Positions 54,488 to 62,628 of a stretch of 64,000 nt of DNA are shown here, piece by piece. The stretch is from Marivita sp051251565 (GTDB lineage: Bacteria > Pseudomonadota > Alphaproteobacteria > Rhodobacterales > Rhodobacteraceae). The notes beneath the pieces are model-generated. The model saw nothing but the letters and a program-made list of their open reading frames with translations. It was not told where the DNA came from and ran no database searches. Positions within the stretch are counted from its first letter, which is position 1, and the number at the start of each line of letters is the position of its first letter. A program made the position numbers and the translations under genes. The DNA lies in NCBI RefSeq assembly GCF_051251565.1, contig NZ_JBPOFB010000005.1, positions 62,001 through 126,000 on the forward strand, read 5' to 3'.

Positions 54488-54530
54488 CTGTTCCCCCACA
54501 CCCCCTTGGGATATTTTTGAGCCAAAGAAG
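54488..54530 (+). repeat. Intergenic repeat with ATATTTTT...AAGAAG core (copy 2)
   Basis: CTGTTCC, a C-rich spacer, TTGGGATATTTTTGAGCC and AAAGAAG. It lies between the second ligase and the oxidase gene and aligns with the minus-strand element at 40971-41014. A weaker relative (GGTATTTTCGCCCGAAGAG) lies around 25251-25269. Confidence 0.5.
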
Positions 54531-54544
54531 TACAGGACTGCCCT

Positions 54545-55849
54545 TTGAACCTTCTGTTCAGCAATGACACGCGCGGGGCCTATCCCGAAAGCTGGTATGC
54601 CGCCACCTCAACACCGCTTGAGCCATTTGCGCCCTTGCAGGGCGAGACGCGCGCGGATGTGTGTGTCATAGGCGCAGGGTATACCGGCCTATCAGCCGCG
54701 CTGCATTTGGCCGAGATGGACGCAGATGTCGTGCTGCTTGATGCGCACCGTGTGGGCTTTGGTGCGTCTGGGCGCAATGGCGGACAACTTGGGTCGGGCC
54801 AGCGGCAGGATCAGAACGTTCTGGAAAAAATGGTGGGCGCAGATGCAGCCCGCCATTTGTGGGACCTGGGCGAAGACGCCAAGGCGTTGGTGCGCGGGTT
54901 GATCGTGAAACACGGGATCGACTGTCACCTGCGCGACGGCATCGCCTGGGCTGCATCGCGCCCTTCGGACGCCACCGACCTGCACGCCTATGCCGCGCAT
55001 CTGACCGCGCGCTATGGCTATGAGCAGATGACCGCGTTGGACCGGGATGCGTTCCATGCGCTGTGCCCGTCGCCCGACTATGTCGGTGGTGTCCTCGATA
55101 TGGGGGCAGCGCATTTGCATCCCCTGCGCCTTGCCCTAGGGCTGGCCGAGGCCGCGGCCAGCGCCGGAGTGCGCATCCACGAGCGCAGCCATGTGCATGA
55201 TATCCGCCACGGACCCAAGGTGACTGTGCGCACCGATGCAGGCCATGTTGTTGCCGATCAGGTGATCCTTGCCGGCAACGGGTATCTGGGCGGGCTTGAC
55301 CGGCAGGTGACGGCGCGGGTGTTGCCAATCAACAATTACGTTGTCGCCACCGAACCGCTGGGCGACGCCGCCGCCCGTGTGCTGACACAAGACGTCGCGG
55401 TTGCGGATTCGCGGTTCGTGGTCAATTACTTCCGCCTCAGCCATGACAAGCGGCTGATCTTTGGCGGTGGCGAAACCTATGGCTACCGCTTTCCTACTGA
55501 CATTGCCGCGCTTGTGCGCAAGCCGATGTCGGTGATCTTCCCGCATCTGCGTGATGTAAAGATCGACTATGCATGGGGCGGCACATTGGCCATCACGATC
55601 AAGCGGATGCCTTATCTGGCGCGCGTACAGCCAAACATCCTGTCCGCCTCGGGCTATTCCGGCCACGGTGTCGGCAATGCCATTCAGGCAGGCAAATTGC
55701 TGGCCGAAGCAACGCGCAGCCCGTCCGAAGGCTTTGCCGCGTTCAACGATATCCCGCACAGGGCGTTCCCCGGCGGCGCATTGATGCGCACGCCGATCCT
55801 GTCGCTGGCGATGTCATGGTACGCAATGCGCGACCGACTTGGGATTTAG
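54545..55849 (+). CDS. FAD-dependent amine oxidoreductase (PuuB-like, DAO family)
   Basis: A 434-residue DAO-fold flavoenzyme starting at TTG 54545 (AGGA seven bases ahead). It has the FAD motif VCVIGAGYTGLSAALHLAE (near 40), GASGRNGGQLGSGQRQD (near 78) as in gamma-glutamylputrescine oxidase, and the C-terminal GYSGHGVGNAIQAGKLLAE. It would oxidise a gamma-glutamylated amine to an aldehyde. The matching aldehyde dehydrogenase is not in the window. Convergent with phaR after one base. Confidence 0.9.
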   Translation: MNLLFSNDTRGAYPESWYAATSTPLEPFAPLQGETRADVCVIGAGYTGLSAALHLAEMDADVVLLDAHRVGFGASGRNGGQLGSGQRQDQNVLEKMVGADAARHLWDLGEDAKALVRGLIVKHGIDCHLRDGIAWAASRPSDATDLHAYAAHLTARYGYEQMTALDRDAFHALCPSPDYVGGVLDMGAAHLHPLRLALGLAEAAASAGVRIHERSHVHDIRHGPKVTVRTDAGHVVADQVILAGNGYLGGLDRQVTARVLPINNYVVATEPLGDAAARVLTQDVAVADSRFVVNYFRLSHDKRLIFGGGETYGYRFPTDIAALVRKPMSVIFPHLRDVKIDYAWGGTLAITIKRMPYLARVQPNILSASGYSGHGVGNAIQAGKLLAEATRSPSEGFAAFNDIPHRAFPGGALMRTPILSLAMSWYAMRDRLGI

Positions 55850-55850
55850 G

Positions 55851-56435
55851 TCACTTGTCCAGCTTGGACAGCTTCTTCTGAAGCTCGGCCAATTGCGCTT
55901 TTATCACGTTCAGGTCGTCCGATTCGGGTGGGACCGCAGGTTTTGACCCGTCTTTGGCATCGTCCGGCGCAGGTCCGGACCACGTGCCCGACATGCCCCC
56001 GGTCATCGCCTTGAGAAACGCCTCTTGCTGGGCCTGCAACGCCTCCATGCCGGGCATGGTTGGCATGCCGGCCATCGGGTTGGTCTTGCCCATGTTCTCG
56101 ACCCATTTCGACTGGCTGTCTCGAAACATCTCGAAACTGGCCGCAAGGAATTGCGGCACCGCACTTGTCGCAGTGGTGGTATAGCTGCGCACCAGATCAT
56201 TGAGCACGTTGGTCGGCAAAACGCTTTCGCCCCGGCTTTCGTGTTCGGCGATGATCTGAAGCAGATATTGCCGCGTCAGGTCGTCGCCCGATTTCAGATC
56301 GACGATCTGCACCTCACGCCCGCCCCGGATAAATCCGGCGATATCCTCAAGCGTCACATAATCGGATGTTTCGGTATTGTAGAGACGGCGGCTCGCGTAG
56401 CGCTTGATCAACAGCGGTTTTTGGTCGTCGGCCAA
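55851..56435 (-). CDS. phaR: Polyhydroxyalkanoate synthesis repressor PhaR
   Basis: A 194-residue DNA-binding repressor and PHB-granule sensor. The N-terminal DNA-binding domain is KRYASRRLYNTETSDYVTLEDIA, followed by the PHB accumulation domain (VLPTNVLNDLVRSY, AVPQFLAASFEMFRDSQSKW), a Met/Pro-rich linker and a C-terminal coiled-coil (NVIKAQLAELQKKLSKLDK). CTGC-N3-GCAG sites, its known target form, lie upstream of phaP and between phaC and phaZ in this window. Confidence 0.95.
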   Translation of the reverse strand: MADDQKPLLIKRYASRRLYNTETSDYVTLEDIAGFIRGGREVQIVDLKSGDDLTRQYLLQIIAEHESRGESVLPTNVLNDLVRSYTTTATSAVPQFLAASFEMFRDSQSKWVENMGKTNPMAGMPTMPGMEALQAQQEAFLKAMTGGMSGTWSGPAPDDAKDGSKPAVPPESDDLNVIKAQLAELQKKLSKLDK

Positions 56436-56531
56436 AGGTGTCCCCTCCCCGGAATGTCTTCGCTGCGTTTGAGCCTAAGCACATGGCGAACAAAATGAAA
56501 GCATTGCTGTCATCATCTTGGTCCAGGACCC

Positions 56532-56564
56532 AAAAAAAGGCCGGATCCACGAAGGGACCCGACC
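56532..56564 (-). terminator. Rho-independent terminator after phaP
   Basis: On the minus strand GGTCGGGTCC pairs with GGATCCGGCC (two G-U pairs) around a six-base loop, followed by T7. It ends the phaP transcript before phaR. Confidence 0.9.
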
Positions 56565-56614
56565 TAAGGATAGCGTTCCAATTTGGGAGGAGAGAACGCT
56601 AGTTCGTAAAAAAC

Positions 56615-57064
56615 TTACTTCGCAGCAGCAGTTGCCTTTTTGGCAGCAGCGGTCGCGTCAGCAGTTGCTTTCTTGACAGCGGCAGTCGCGTCTTCCGACA
56701 GGTCTTTGCCAGCAGCCATCATCAATTCAACCGTGTCCATCTGGACTTTTTTCGCGATCTCGGCGAATGCGGCCATGTTTTCGGCAGCAACTTCAGCCTG
56801 AGCCGATGCGAAATCGGTCATCGCCTTTGCGTAATCCGCAGGCTCTGTTTTCGCCTTGGACATGTCACCCAGCTTGGCGAGGGTGTCTTTGGTCCACTTT
56901 GCGGAAATCTCAGCCGACTTATCCGCAGCTTCGATCGCAACATGCGACAGCTTCTCGTTCAGAGTTGCTGTTGTCTTGAATGCGTCTTCCATGGATTTTG
57001 TGTCAACCGGGAATGCGCCCATCATTTCTTTCATGGTCGCTGTCATATCTGGTGTCTTAGCCAT
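56615..57064 (-). CDS. phaP: Phasin (PHA granule protein)
   Basis: A 149-residue amphipathic, mostly helical phasin_2-type protein that coats PHA granules. The ATG at 57064 is used (MAKTPDMTATMKEMM). Residues about 20-125 form the granule-binding helices (KTTATLNEKLSHVAIEAADKSAEISAKW). The last 25 residues are an Ala/Lys repeat tail (KKATADATAAAKKATAAAK) reminiscent of the DNA-binding tails of PhaF/PhaM. Two PhaR operators lie upstream and a strong terminator downstream. Confidence 0.93.
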   Translation of the reverse strand: MAKTPDMTATMKEMMGAFPVDTKSMEDAFKTTATLNEKLSHVAIEAADKSAEISAKWTKDTLAKLGDMSKAKTEPADYAKAMTDFASAQAEVAAENMAAFAEIAKKVQMDTVELMMAAGKDLSEDATAAVKKATADATAAAKKATAAAK

Positions 57065-57133
57065 TTTATCAAATCCTTTTCCTGCTCGGCGGGCCCACCC
57101 CGCTGTCCGTTGCAGATGAGGAATATATAGATG

Positions 57134-57172
57134 CTGCACCGCAGCATTTCAACATCTTTTTCTGCACTGCAG
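57134..57172. promoter_or_regulatory. Two PhaR operators in the phaP promoter region
   Basis: CTGC-ACC-GCAG (57134-57144) and CTGC-ACT-GCAG (57162-57172), 28 bases apart, upstream of phaP. Both are exact CTGC-N3-GCAG sites, the form reported for Paracoccus PhaR. The third copy lies at 59022-59032. Confidence 0.85.
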
Positions 57173-57203
57173 CAAAATTGTACCCACCTCACCCTTCGCC
57201 GGC

Positions 57204-58997
57204 TTAGACCCGCGCTTTGATCATCACATACGTGCCGGGTGCAGGTGCCAGAGACGGATGGGATTTATCCCCTATTTCCCGTGCCTTGGTCCACTTGCCC
57301 GATCGCTTGGCCAGCCATTTCTCCCAAACTGGCCACCAGGACCCTTCGGTATACTCCGCCTGAGATTTCCAATCGTCCGGCGACAAAGACAGGTCTTCAT
57401 TCGTGTAATGACCGTATTTTTTCTTGCTCGGCGGGTTCACGATTCCCGCGATGTGCCCCGACTCGGACACGATAAAGGTCTTTGATTTTGACCCCATCGC
57501 CTGCACGCCACGATAGCAATCCTTCCACGCTGCGATGTGATCCGTCTCGCAGGCAATCGAACACAGCGGAACGTCCACATCGCCAAGGCGCAGCGTATGA
57601 CCCATCAAGTCGAACGTGCCTTCTGCAAACTGGTTCGCCTGACACAGCCCGCGCAGATACTGCACCGCCATACGCCCCGGCAGGTTTGCCCCGTCACCGT
57701 TCCAATACAAAAGATCAAACGCAGGGGGCGTTTCGCCCATCATGTAGCTTTTGATGGCAGGCCCATAGATCAGGTCGTTGGACCGCAGATAGCTAAAGGT
57801 CCGCGCCATGATAAAAGACTTTAGAATACCTGTATCGCCGATCTCTTCCTCGATCCCGTCGATAAAGTCGTTCTGAAGGAAGGGCGTGAATTCGCCTTGA
57901 TCCGAGAAATCGGTCAGCGTGGTAAAGAAAGTTGCCGATTTGATCGACGCATCGCCGCGCTGTTTGAGCAGCGACAACGTCATGCTTAGCGTGGTGCCCG
58001 CGATACAATAACCGATCGCGTTGACCTTCTCGACGCCGCAGATCGCCTTGACCTCTTCGATGACGCGCACATACCCGTCTTCGATATAGGTCTCGAGCCC
58101 AACATCCTTGTAGCTTTCATCCGGGTTGATCCAGCTCACCACGAACAACGTGTATCCCTGATCCACCACCCAGCGGATGAAAGAATTCTCGGGCTTCAGA
58201 TCCAGAATGTAGAATTTGTTGATCCACGGTGGAAACAGGATGATCGGGGTCTCGCGCACCTTTTCGGTGGTCGCCTTGTACTGGATCACCTCCATCATGT
58301 GGTTGCGATACACCACCTCGCCCTCGGCGGTGGCGATGTTACGGCCAATCTCGAACGCGGCTTCGTCTACAAGGCGCACCACCAGCTCACCGTTATTGGC
58401 CTCAAGATCAGCCACGAGGTTCTCAAGCCCTTTCACAAGGCTGTCACCTTCGGTGTCCAGCGCCTTTTGCAGCGCGTCCGGGTTGGTCGCCAGAAAATTT
58501 GTTGGCGCGTACATATCGACGATCTGCTGCGCGAAATAGCGCAGCCGCTTTTTCTCGGTCGCGTCCATATCCTCGATATCGTCCACCGCGTTGCGGATCG
58601 CGTCCGAGTTGATCAGGTATTGTTGCTTGATGAAGTTAAAATAGGGGTGTTCATCCCACATCGGGTTCTTGAAACGCCGATCCCGGGGGCCGGGATCTTC
58701 CGGGGCCTGCAACTTGCCTTTAGCCAGCGCTTGCTGGGCCTCAACAAAATGGGTCACAGACTTGCCCCAATATTCGATCTGGTGCTCGATGATCTTGGCA
58801 GGGTTTTGCATCCACTCGTGCCAATAGGCCTGCATTGCCTGACTGAACAACATCGTGTCCGGCCCGCTGAGCGACGGGTTGATCTGCTTCTTGCTCGACA
58901 ACGCCGCCATGAGCCTCCCGCTCAGCGCTTCGATCTTTTGCAAATTGGCCTCAAGTTCCGGGCTTATTTCCGGTGCGGCAACGTCTTCAGTTGTCAT
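57204..58997 (-). CDS. phaC: Class I polyhydroxyalkanoate synthase
   Basis: Polymerises (R)-3-hydroxyacyl-CoA into PHA. The 597-residue enzyme has the modified lipase box GYCIAGT with nucleophile Cys331, an Asp motif in ACETDHIAAW and the catalytic His in SESGHIAGIVNPP near 505. ATG at 58997 is chosen over the TTG two codons upstream; a G6 purine run precedes it. It diverges from phaZ across a gap holding a CTGC-TAT-GCAG operator. Length is normal for class I, which works without PhaE. Confidence 0.97.
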   Translation of the reverse strand: MTTEDVAAPEISPELEANLQKIEALSGRLMAALSSKKQINPSLSGPDTMLFSQAMQAYWHEWMQNPAKIIEHQIEYWGKSVTHFVEAQQALAKGKLQAPEDPGPRDRRFKNPMWDEHPYFNFIKQQYLINSDAIRNAVDDIEDMDATEKKRLRYFAQQIVDMYAPTNFLATNPDALQKALDTEGDSLVKGLENLVADLEANNGELVVRLVDEAAFEIGRNIATAEGEVVYRNHMMEVIQYKATTEKVRETPIILFPPWINKFYILDLKPENSFIRWVVDQGYTLFVVSWINPDESYKDVGLETYIEDGYVRVIEEVKAICGVEKVNAIGYCIAGTTLSMTLSLLKQRGDASIKSATFFTTLTDFSDQGEFTPFLQNDFIDGIEEEIGDTGILKSFIMARTFSYLRSNDLIYGPAIKSYMMGETPPAFDLLYWNGDGANLPGRMAVQYLRGLCQANQFAEGTFDLMGHTLRLGDVDVPLCSIACETDHIAAWKDCYRGVQAMGSKSKTFIVSESGHIAGIVNPPSKKKYGHYTNEDLSLSPDDWKSQAEYTEGSWWPVWEKWLAKRSGKWTKAREIGDKSHPSLAPAPGTYVMIKARV

Positions 58998-59021
58998 GGC
59001 CAATATTCCCCCCTATCCATG

Positions 59022-59032
59022 CTGCTATGCAG
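59022..59032. promoter_or_regulatory. PhaR operator between phaC and phaZ
   Basis: CTGC-TAT-GCAG lies between the divergent phaC and phaZ starts, so it could repress both. Exact match to the two sites upstream of phaP. Confidence 0.8.
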
Positions 59033-59108
59033 AATACAGTCGCCTGCGGTGGGAGGCAAAGCGACGAAACAGCCCGGTTTTTTGACCGGCTCGGAAGGAG
59101 ACGCCTCT

Positions 59109-60392
59109 ATGCGGTACATGGTCACTTATGATCTGATGGAAACCGTTCGCAATACAAATCAATGGCTTGGCGCAACTGCCCGGACGATGGCCTCCTATCC
59201 GGCCTGGTCCATGATGCCCAATCCCGCGATCCAATGGATGGCCGCTTGGGGCGAAGTCACCGAACGCACATTTGAACGGATGGTCGTGAAACCCGACTGG
59301 GGGATTCGCACCTACACCCACGAGGATGGCAAGGATCACCTTGTCGAAGTTGAGACCATCGTCGAACGCCCCTTTGGCGACCTGATCCATTTCAACGTGG
59401 TCGGCCGCGAAGAGCAGCCCCGTAAGATTTTGCTCGTGGCGCCGATGTCCGGCCATTACGCAACGCTTTTGCGATCCACCGTCAAATCGCTGCTGGTGAA
59501 TTGCGAAGTGTACGTCACAGACTGGCACAACGCGCGCGACATCCCCGTCAGCGCCGGTAAGTTCGACGTGGAAGATTATACGCTGTACCTCGCCGACTTC
59601 ATGCGCGAGCTGGGGCCAGACACAAATGTGGTCGCCGTGTGCCAGCCGGTGCCGCTCACCCTCGCCGCGACCGCCTATCTGGCCGAGCACGAGCCCAACG
59701 CGCAGCCTCGCACACTGACCCTGATCGGCGGTCCGGTTGATCCCGACGCAACCCCAACCGACGTGACAGATTTTGGCCGCCGCGTGACCATGGGCCAGCT
59801 TGAGGAAACCATGATCCAACGGGTCGGTTTCAAGCACAAAGGCGTGGGCCGCAAGGTCTATCCTGGCCTATTACAGCTGGCGTCCTTCATCTCGATGAAT
59901 GGCGAACGCCACGGTGATGCGTTCTCGAACCAGATCCAGAAAGTCATGCGCGGCGAAGCCTCGGACCATGATGCGCATAACCGCTTTTATGACGAATATC
60001 TTGCCGTAATGGACATGCCGGCAGAGTTTTATCTCTCGACCGTGGACCGCATCTTCAAAAAGCGCGAAATCGCCAAGAACGAATTTGTCGTGGCCGGTCA
60101 CAAGGTGGATTTCGGGGCGATCACAAATGTCGCCGTGAAAACGGTTGAGGGCGAAAACGACGATATCTCGGCTCCGGGTCAATGCCTTGCGGCGCTTGCG
60201 CTCTGCACTGGCCTGCCGGACGAGATGAAAGCAAGCCATGTAGAGCCGGGTGCCGGACATTACGGCATCTTCGCAGGTAAAAGCTGGCGCAACAACATCC
60301 GGCCCTTGGTGCTCGATTTCATCGACAGCAACGCGGCCGGAGCCGCCAAGCCGAAAAAAGCCAAGACCGCTGCGAACACAAACGCAGCCTGA
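59109..60392 (+). CDS. phaZ: Intracellular PHB depolymerase
   Basis: Mobilises stored PHB. The 427-residue enzyme is of the intracellular PhaZ1 type, with a Cys nucleophile in VAVCQPVPL (Cys178), not a GxSxG serine. Other conserved blocks are MSGHYATLLRST and VEPGAGHYGIFAG, the latter giving the catalytic His. GGAAGGAG precedes ATG 59109. The C terminus carries an Ala/Lys-rich tail (AAGAAKPKKAKTAANTNAA) like the phasin. A terminator follows. Confidence 0.95.
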   Translation: MRYMVTYDLMETVRNTNQWLGATARTMASYPAWSMMPNPAIQWMAAWGEVTERTFERMVVKPDWGIRTYTHEDGKDHLVEVETIVERPFGDLIHFNVVGREEQPRKILLVAPMSGHYATLLRSTVKSLLVNCEVYVTDWHNARDIPVSAGKFDVEDYTLYLADFMRELGPDTNVVAVCQPVPLTLAATAYLAEHEPNAQPRTLTLIGGPVDPDATPTDVTDFGRRVTMGQLEETMIQRVGFKHKGVGRKVYPGLLQLASFISMNGERHGDAFSNQIQKVMRGEASDHDAHNRFYDEYLAVMDMPAEFYLSTVDRIFKKREIAKNEFVVAGHKVDFGAITNVAVKTVEGENDDISAPGQCLAALALCTGLPDEMKASHVEPGAGHYGIFAGKSWRNNIRPLVLDFIDSNAAGAAKPKKAKTAANTNAA

Positions 60393-60426
60393 CCATCGGA
60401 TAAGCCGCACAAACGGCACCAAATTC

Positions 60427-60456
60427 AAAAGGGCTGCGTATCACCGCAGCCCTTTT
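60427..60456. terminator. Rho-independent terminator after phaZ
   Basis: AAAAGGGCTGCG pairs with CGCAGCCCTTTT around a six-base loop, between phaZ and the converging oxidoreductase gene; usable in both directions. Confidence 0.92.
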
Positions 60457-60516
60457 CTGTGAACCCGCGACGCAGCCACAACGCAGCGTCGCCAACCGTA
60501 CAAGCGAAACCCAGCC

Positions 60517-61485
60517 CTACGCCTCTGCTGCCCAGATCATATCAATCAGCGCCTGCGTCCCACGGCTGAACTCCAGCGGGCATGGATACGCGGCCTCTTC
60601 CCGCACCGCAGCTCCGAACGCCTCGACCTGCCGGACGTACTGATCCACACCCGGATAGCGAAACACCTCAACCGGTCCCGCCCCGCGCATCAACCGCACT
60701 TCAGCATCGCCATAGCCCATCGGATTGAACGGCACCGGCACCTCGATCACACCGCTCGTGCCCTGAAACGTCACCGACTGATAGCGCAGCATCCGCATCG
60801 ACGTGAGCGAGGTCAGCGTGAACCCAGCAAACTGGACCACAGCCTCGGCGCGCACTTCAACCCCGCTTTCGCGCCGAATATCCGCAAACAGAACCCGCTC
60901 GGGGTCTTGCCCGGTCACAAAGCGCACACAGCCCAGCGTATAGACCCCGATATCCGGCAGGCTCCCGCCGCCCGTGGCCACCGCATTGCGAATATTGCCC
61001 GGATCGCTGGAATTGTCATAGGTGAAGGTCGCGCTCACCCGCCGTAAATCACCAATCGCGCCGCTTTGCACCCAATCGCGCACCTGATGCCATTGTGGGT
61101 GATGCACGATCATATAGGCCTCTGCGGCCACCAGCCCGGTCTGATCCCGCAGCGCGATCAAGCCGTCAATCTCGTCCGCCCGCAGCGCAATCGGCTTTTC
61201 ACACAACACATGCTTGCCTGCCTCCAGTGCACGCCGTGTCCAATCCACATGCAGCGAATTGGGAAGCGGAATATAGACTGCATCAATATCCGGGTCCGCC
61301 AGCACCGCCTCATAACGGTCCACCACCCGCAGCGCGCCATCCATGGCACGAAACGGCGCGGCCTTGGCCGGATCAGACGTGGCCAGCACCGCCAGCCGGG
61401 ACTGCGTCGCCGCATGCAAGGCCGGGGCCATATACTCTCGGGCGAATTTCGCCGCACCCAAAATACCCCATCGCAGCTCTGTCAT
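60517..61485 (-). CDS. Gfo/Idh/MocA family oxidoreductase
   Basis: A 322-residue NAD(P)-dependent sugar/inositol-type dehydrogenase. The Rossmann start is LRWGILGAAKFAREYMAPAL, and the second conserved block is the catalytic EKPIALRADEID (near residue 95), with IPLPNSLHVDW before it. Substrate unknown (sugars, inositols and related polyols in this family). The last stop lies next to the phaZ terminator region, with no linked genes. Confidence 0.9.
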   Translation of the reverse strand: MTELRWGILGAAKFAREYMAPALHAATQSRLAVLATSDPAKAAPFRAMDGALRVVDRYEAVLADPDIDAVYIPLPNSLHVDWTRRALEAGKHVLCEKPIALRADEIDGLIALRDQTGLVAAEAYMIVHHPQWHQVRDWVQSGAIGDLRRVSATFTYDNSSDPGNIRNAVATGGGSLPDIGVYTLGCVRFVTGQDPERVLFADIRRESGVEVRAEAVVQFAGFTLTSLTSMRMLRYQSVTFQGTSGVIEVPVPFNPMGYGDAEVRLMRGAGPVEVFRYPGVDQYVRQVEAFGAAVREEAAYPCPLEFSRGTQALIDMIWAAEA

Positions 61486-61530
61486 CCCTGATCCCTTTCA
61501 ACCGATATGCCTTGGCGTAACACGAAAAAA

Positions 61531-61554
61531 CGCCGGGCACAGGCCCGGCGTTTT
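61531..61554. terminator. Rho-independent terminator after rpoH
   Basis: CGCCGGGC pairs with GCCCGGCG around ACAG, with A6 on the left and T4 on the right. The minus-strand T-run serves rpoH. Confidence 0.9.
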
Positions 61555-61577
61555 CAAATATCGGAGCTAGAGGTTGC

Positions 61578-62474
61578 TTAGACTGTGGCCAGCAGCCCCT
61601 GTTCTTTCGCAAGATCGCGCATGCGCTTTTGCAGCTTCTCGAAAGCCCGCACTTCGATTTGGCGAATCCTTTCACGGCTCACGTCATACTGGCCCGAAAG
61701 GTCCTCAAGCGTGACCGGCTTTTCCGCCAGACGCCGTTGTGTCAGGATATCCTTTTCCCGATCATTGAGAACATCCATCGCCTGCACCAGCATCGCGCGC
61801 CGCGCATCAAGCTCGTCTTTCTCTTCATAATCCGTGGCCTGATCCGCGCTTTCGTCCTCAAGCCAGTCCTGCCACTGCATCGTCCCTTCGCCATCAGAGC
61901 CGACAGTCGCGTTCAACGACGCATCGCCTCCCGACAGACGCCGGTTCATCGAGATCACTTCATCTTCGTTTACACCCAGATCATGCGCGATCTTGGCCAC
62001 GTGCTCGGGACGCAAATCGCCGTCCTCGAGCGCGCCAATCCGCGATTTGGCCTTGCGAAGGTTGAAAAACAGCTTCTTCTGCGCGCTCGTTGTGCCCAGT
62101 TTCACCAGCGACCAGGACCGCAGGATATATTCCTGGATCGAGGCGCGAATCCACCACATCGCATAGGTCGCCAAGCGAAATCCTTTTTCGGGATCAAAGC
62201 GTTTGACTGCCTGCATCAGACCGACATTCGCCTCGGAAATCACCTCGGCCTGCGGCAACCCATAGCCACGATAGCCCATGGCTATCTTCGCGGCGAGGCG
62301 CAGGTGGCTTGTCACCATCCGGTGCGCGGCTTGTGTGTCTTCCTGCTCCACCCAACGCTTGGCGAGCATGTATTCTTCTTCCGGCTCCAAAAGCGGGAAC
62401 TTGCGGATTTCCTGCAAGTACCGGCTCAGTCCAGCTTCCGGTGACGGGGCCGGGAGATTCGCATAATTGGCCAT
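61578..62474 (-). CDS. rpoH: RNA polymerase heat-shock sigma factor RpoH
   Basis: A 298-residue sigma-32 family factor. Region 1.2/2.1 starts at LSRYLQEIRKFPLLEPEEEYMLA, region 2 has NLRLAAKIAMGYRGYGLP-type and SEANVGLMQAVKRFDPEKGFRLATYAMWWIRASI motifs in sequence, and the RpoH box is QKKLFFNLRKAKSRI. Region 4 with the helix-turn-helix (LEDLSGQYDVSRERIRQIEVRAF) is complete. A candidate sigma-32 promoter lies 38 bases upstream, suggesting autoregulation. Other alphaproteobacteria often have two rpoH genes; only one is here. Confidence 0.96.
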   Translation of the reverse strand: MANYANLPAPSPEAGLSRYLQEIRKFPLLEPEEEYMLAKRWVEQEDTQAAHRMVTSHLRLAAKIAMGYRGYGLPQAEVISEANVGLMQAVKRFDPEKGFRLATYAMWWIRASIQEYILRSWSLVKLGTTSAQKKLFFNLRKAKSRIGALEDGDLRPEHVAKIAHDLGVNEDEVISMNRRLSGGDASLNATVGSDGEGTMQWQDWLEDESADQATDYEEKDELDARRAMLVQAMDVLNDREKDILTQRRLAEKPVTLEDLSGQYDVSRERIRQIEVRAFEKLQKRMRDLAKEQGLLATV

Positions 62475-62511
62475 ACCCTTGTCCCTCCAATGTTTACGGG
62501 CTTAACATACA

Positions 62512-62539
62512 ATTTGGGAAGCAACCCCAAAATTTCAAG
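62512..62539 (-). promoter_or_regulatory. Candidate RpoH-dependent promoter of rpoH
   Basis: On the minus strand CTTGAAA (62539-62533) is followed, after exactly 14 bases, by CCCAAAT (62518-62512), matching the sigma-32 consensus CTTGAAA-N11-16-CCCATNT at all but one fixed position. The rpoH ATG is at 62474. Matches the known pattern of autoregulated rpoH in Caulobacter; untested here. Confidence 0.6.
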
Positions 62540-62628
62540 TGGTGTTCTGTCTGCTACGTTGAATTTAACGCACACCGATCCGGTTGTAATGGCTATGTCA
62601 GTGCGCTCACGCACATGGGACCATTGTT

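Noticed and set aside
58299..59108. Upstream part of the long plus-strand frame ending in phaZ
   Set aside because: Antisense to phaC; ATG 59109 with GGAAGGAG is the right start.
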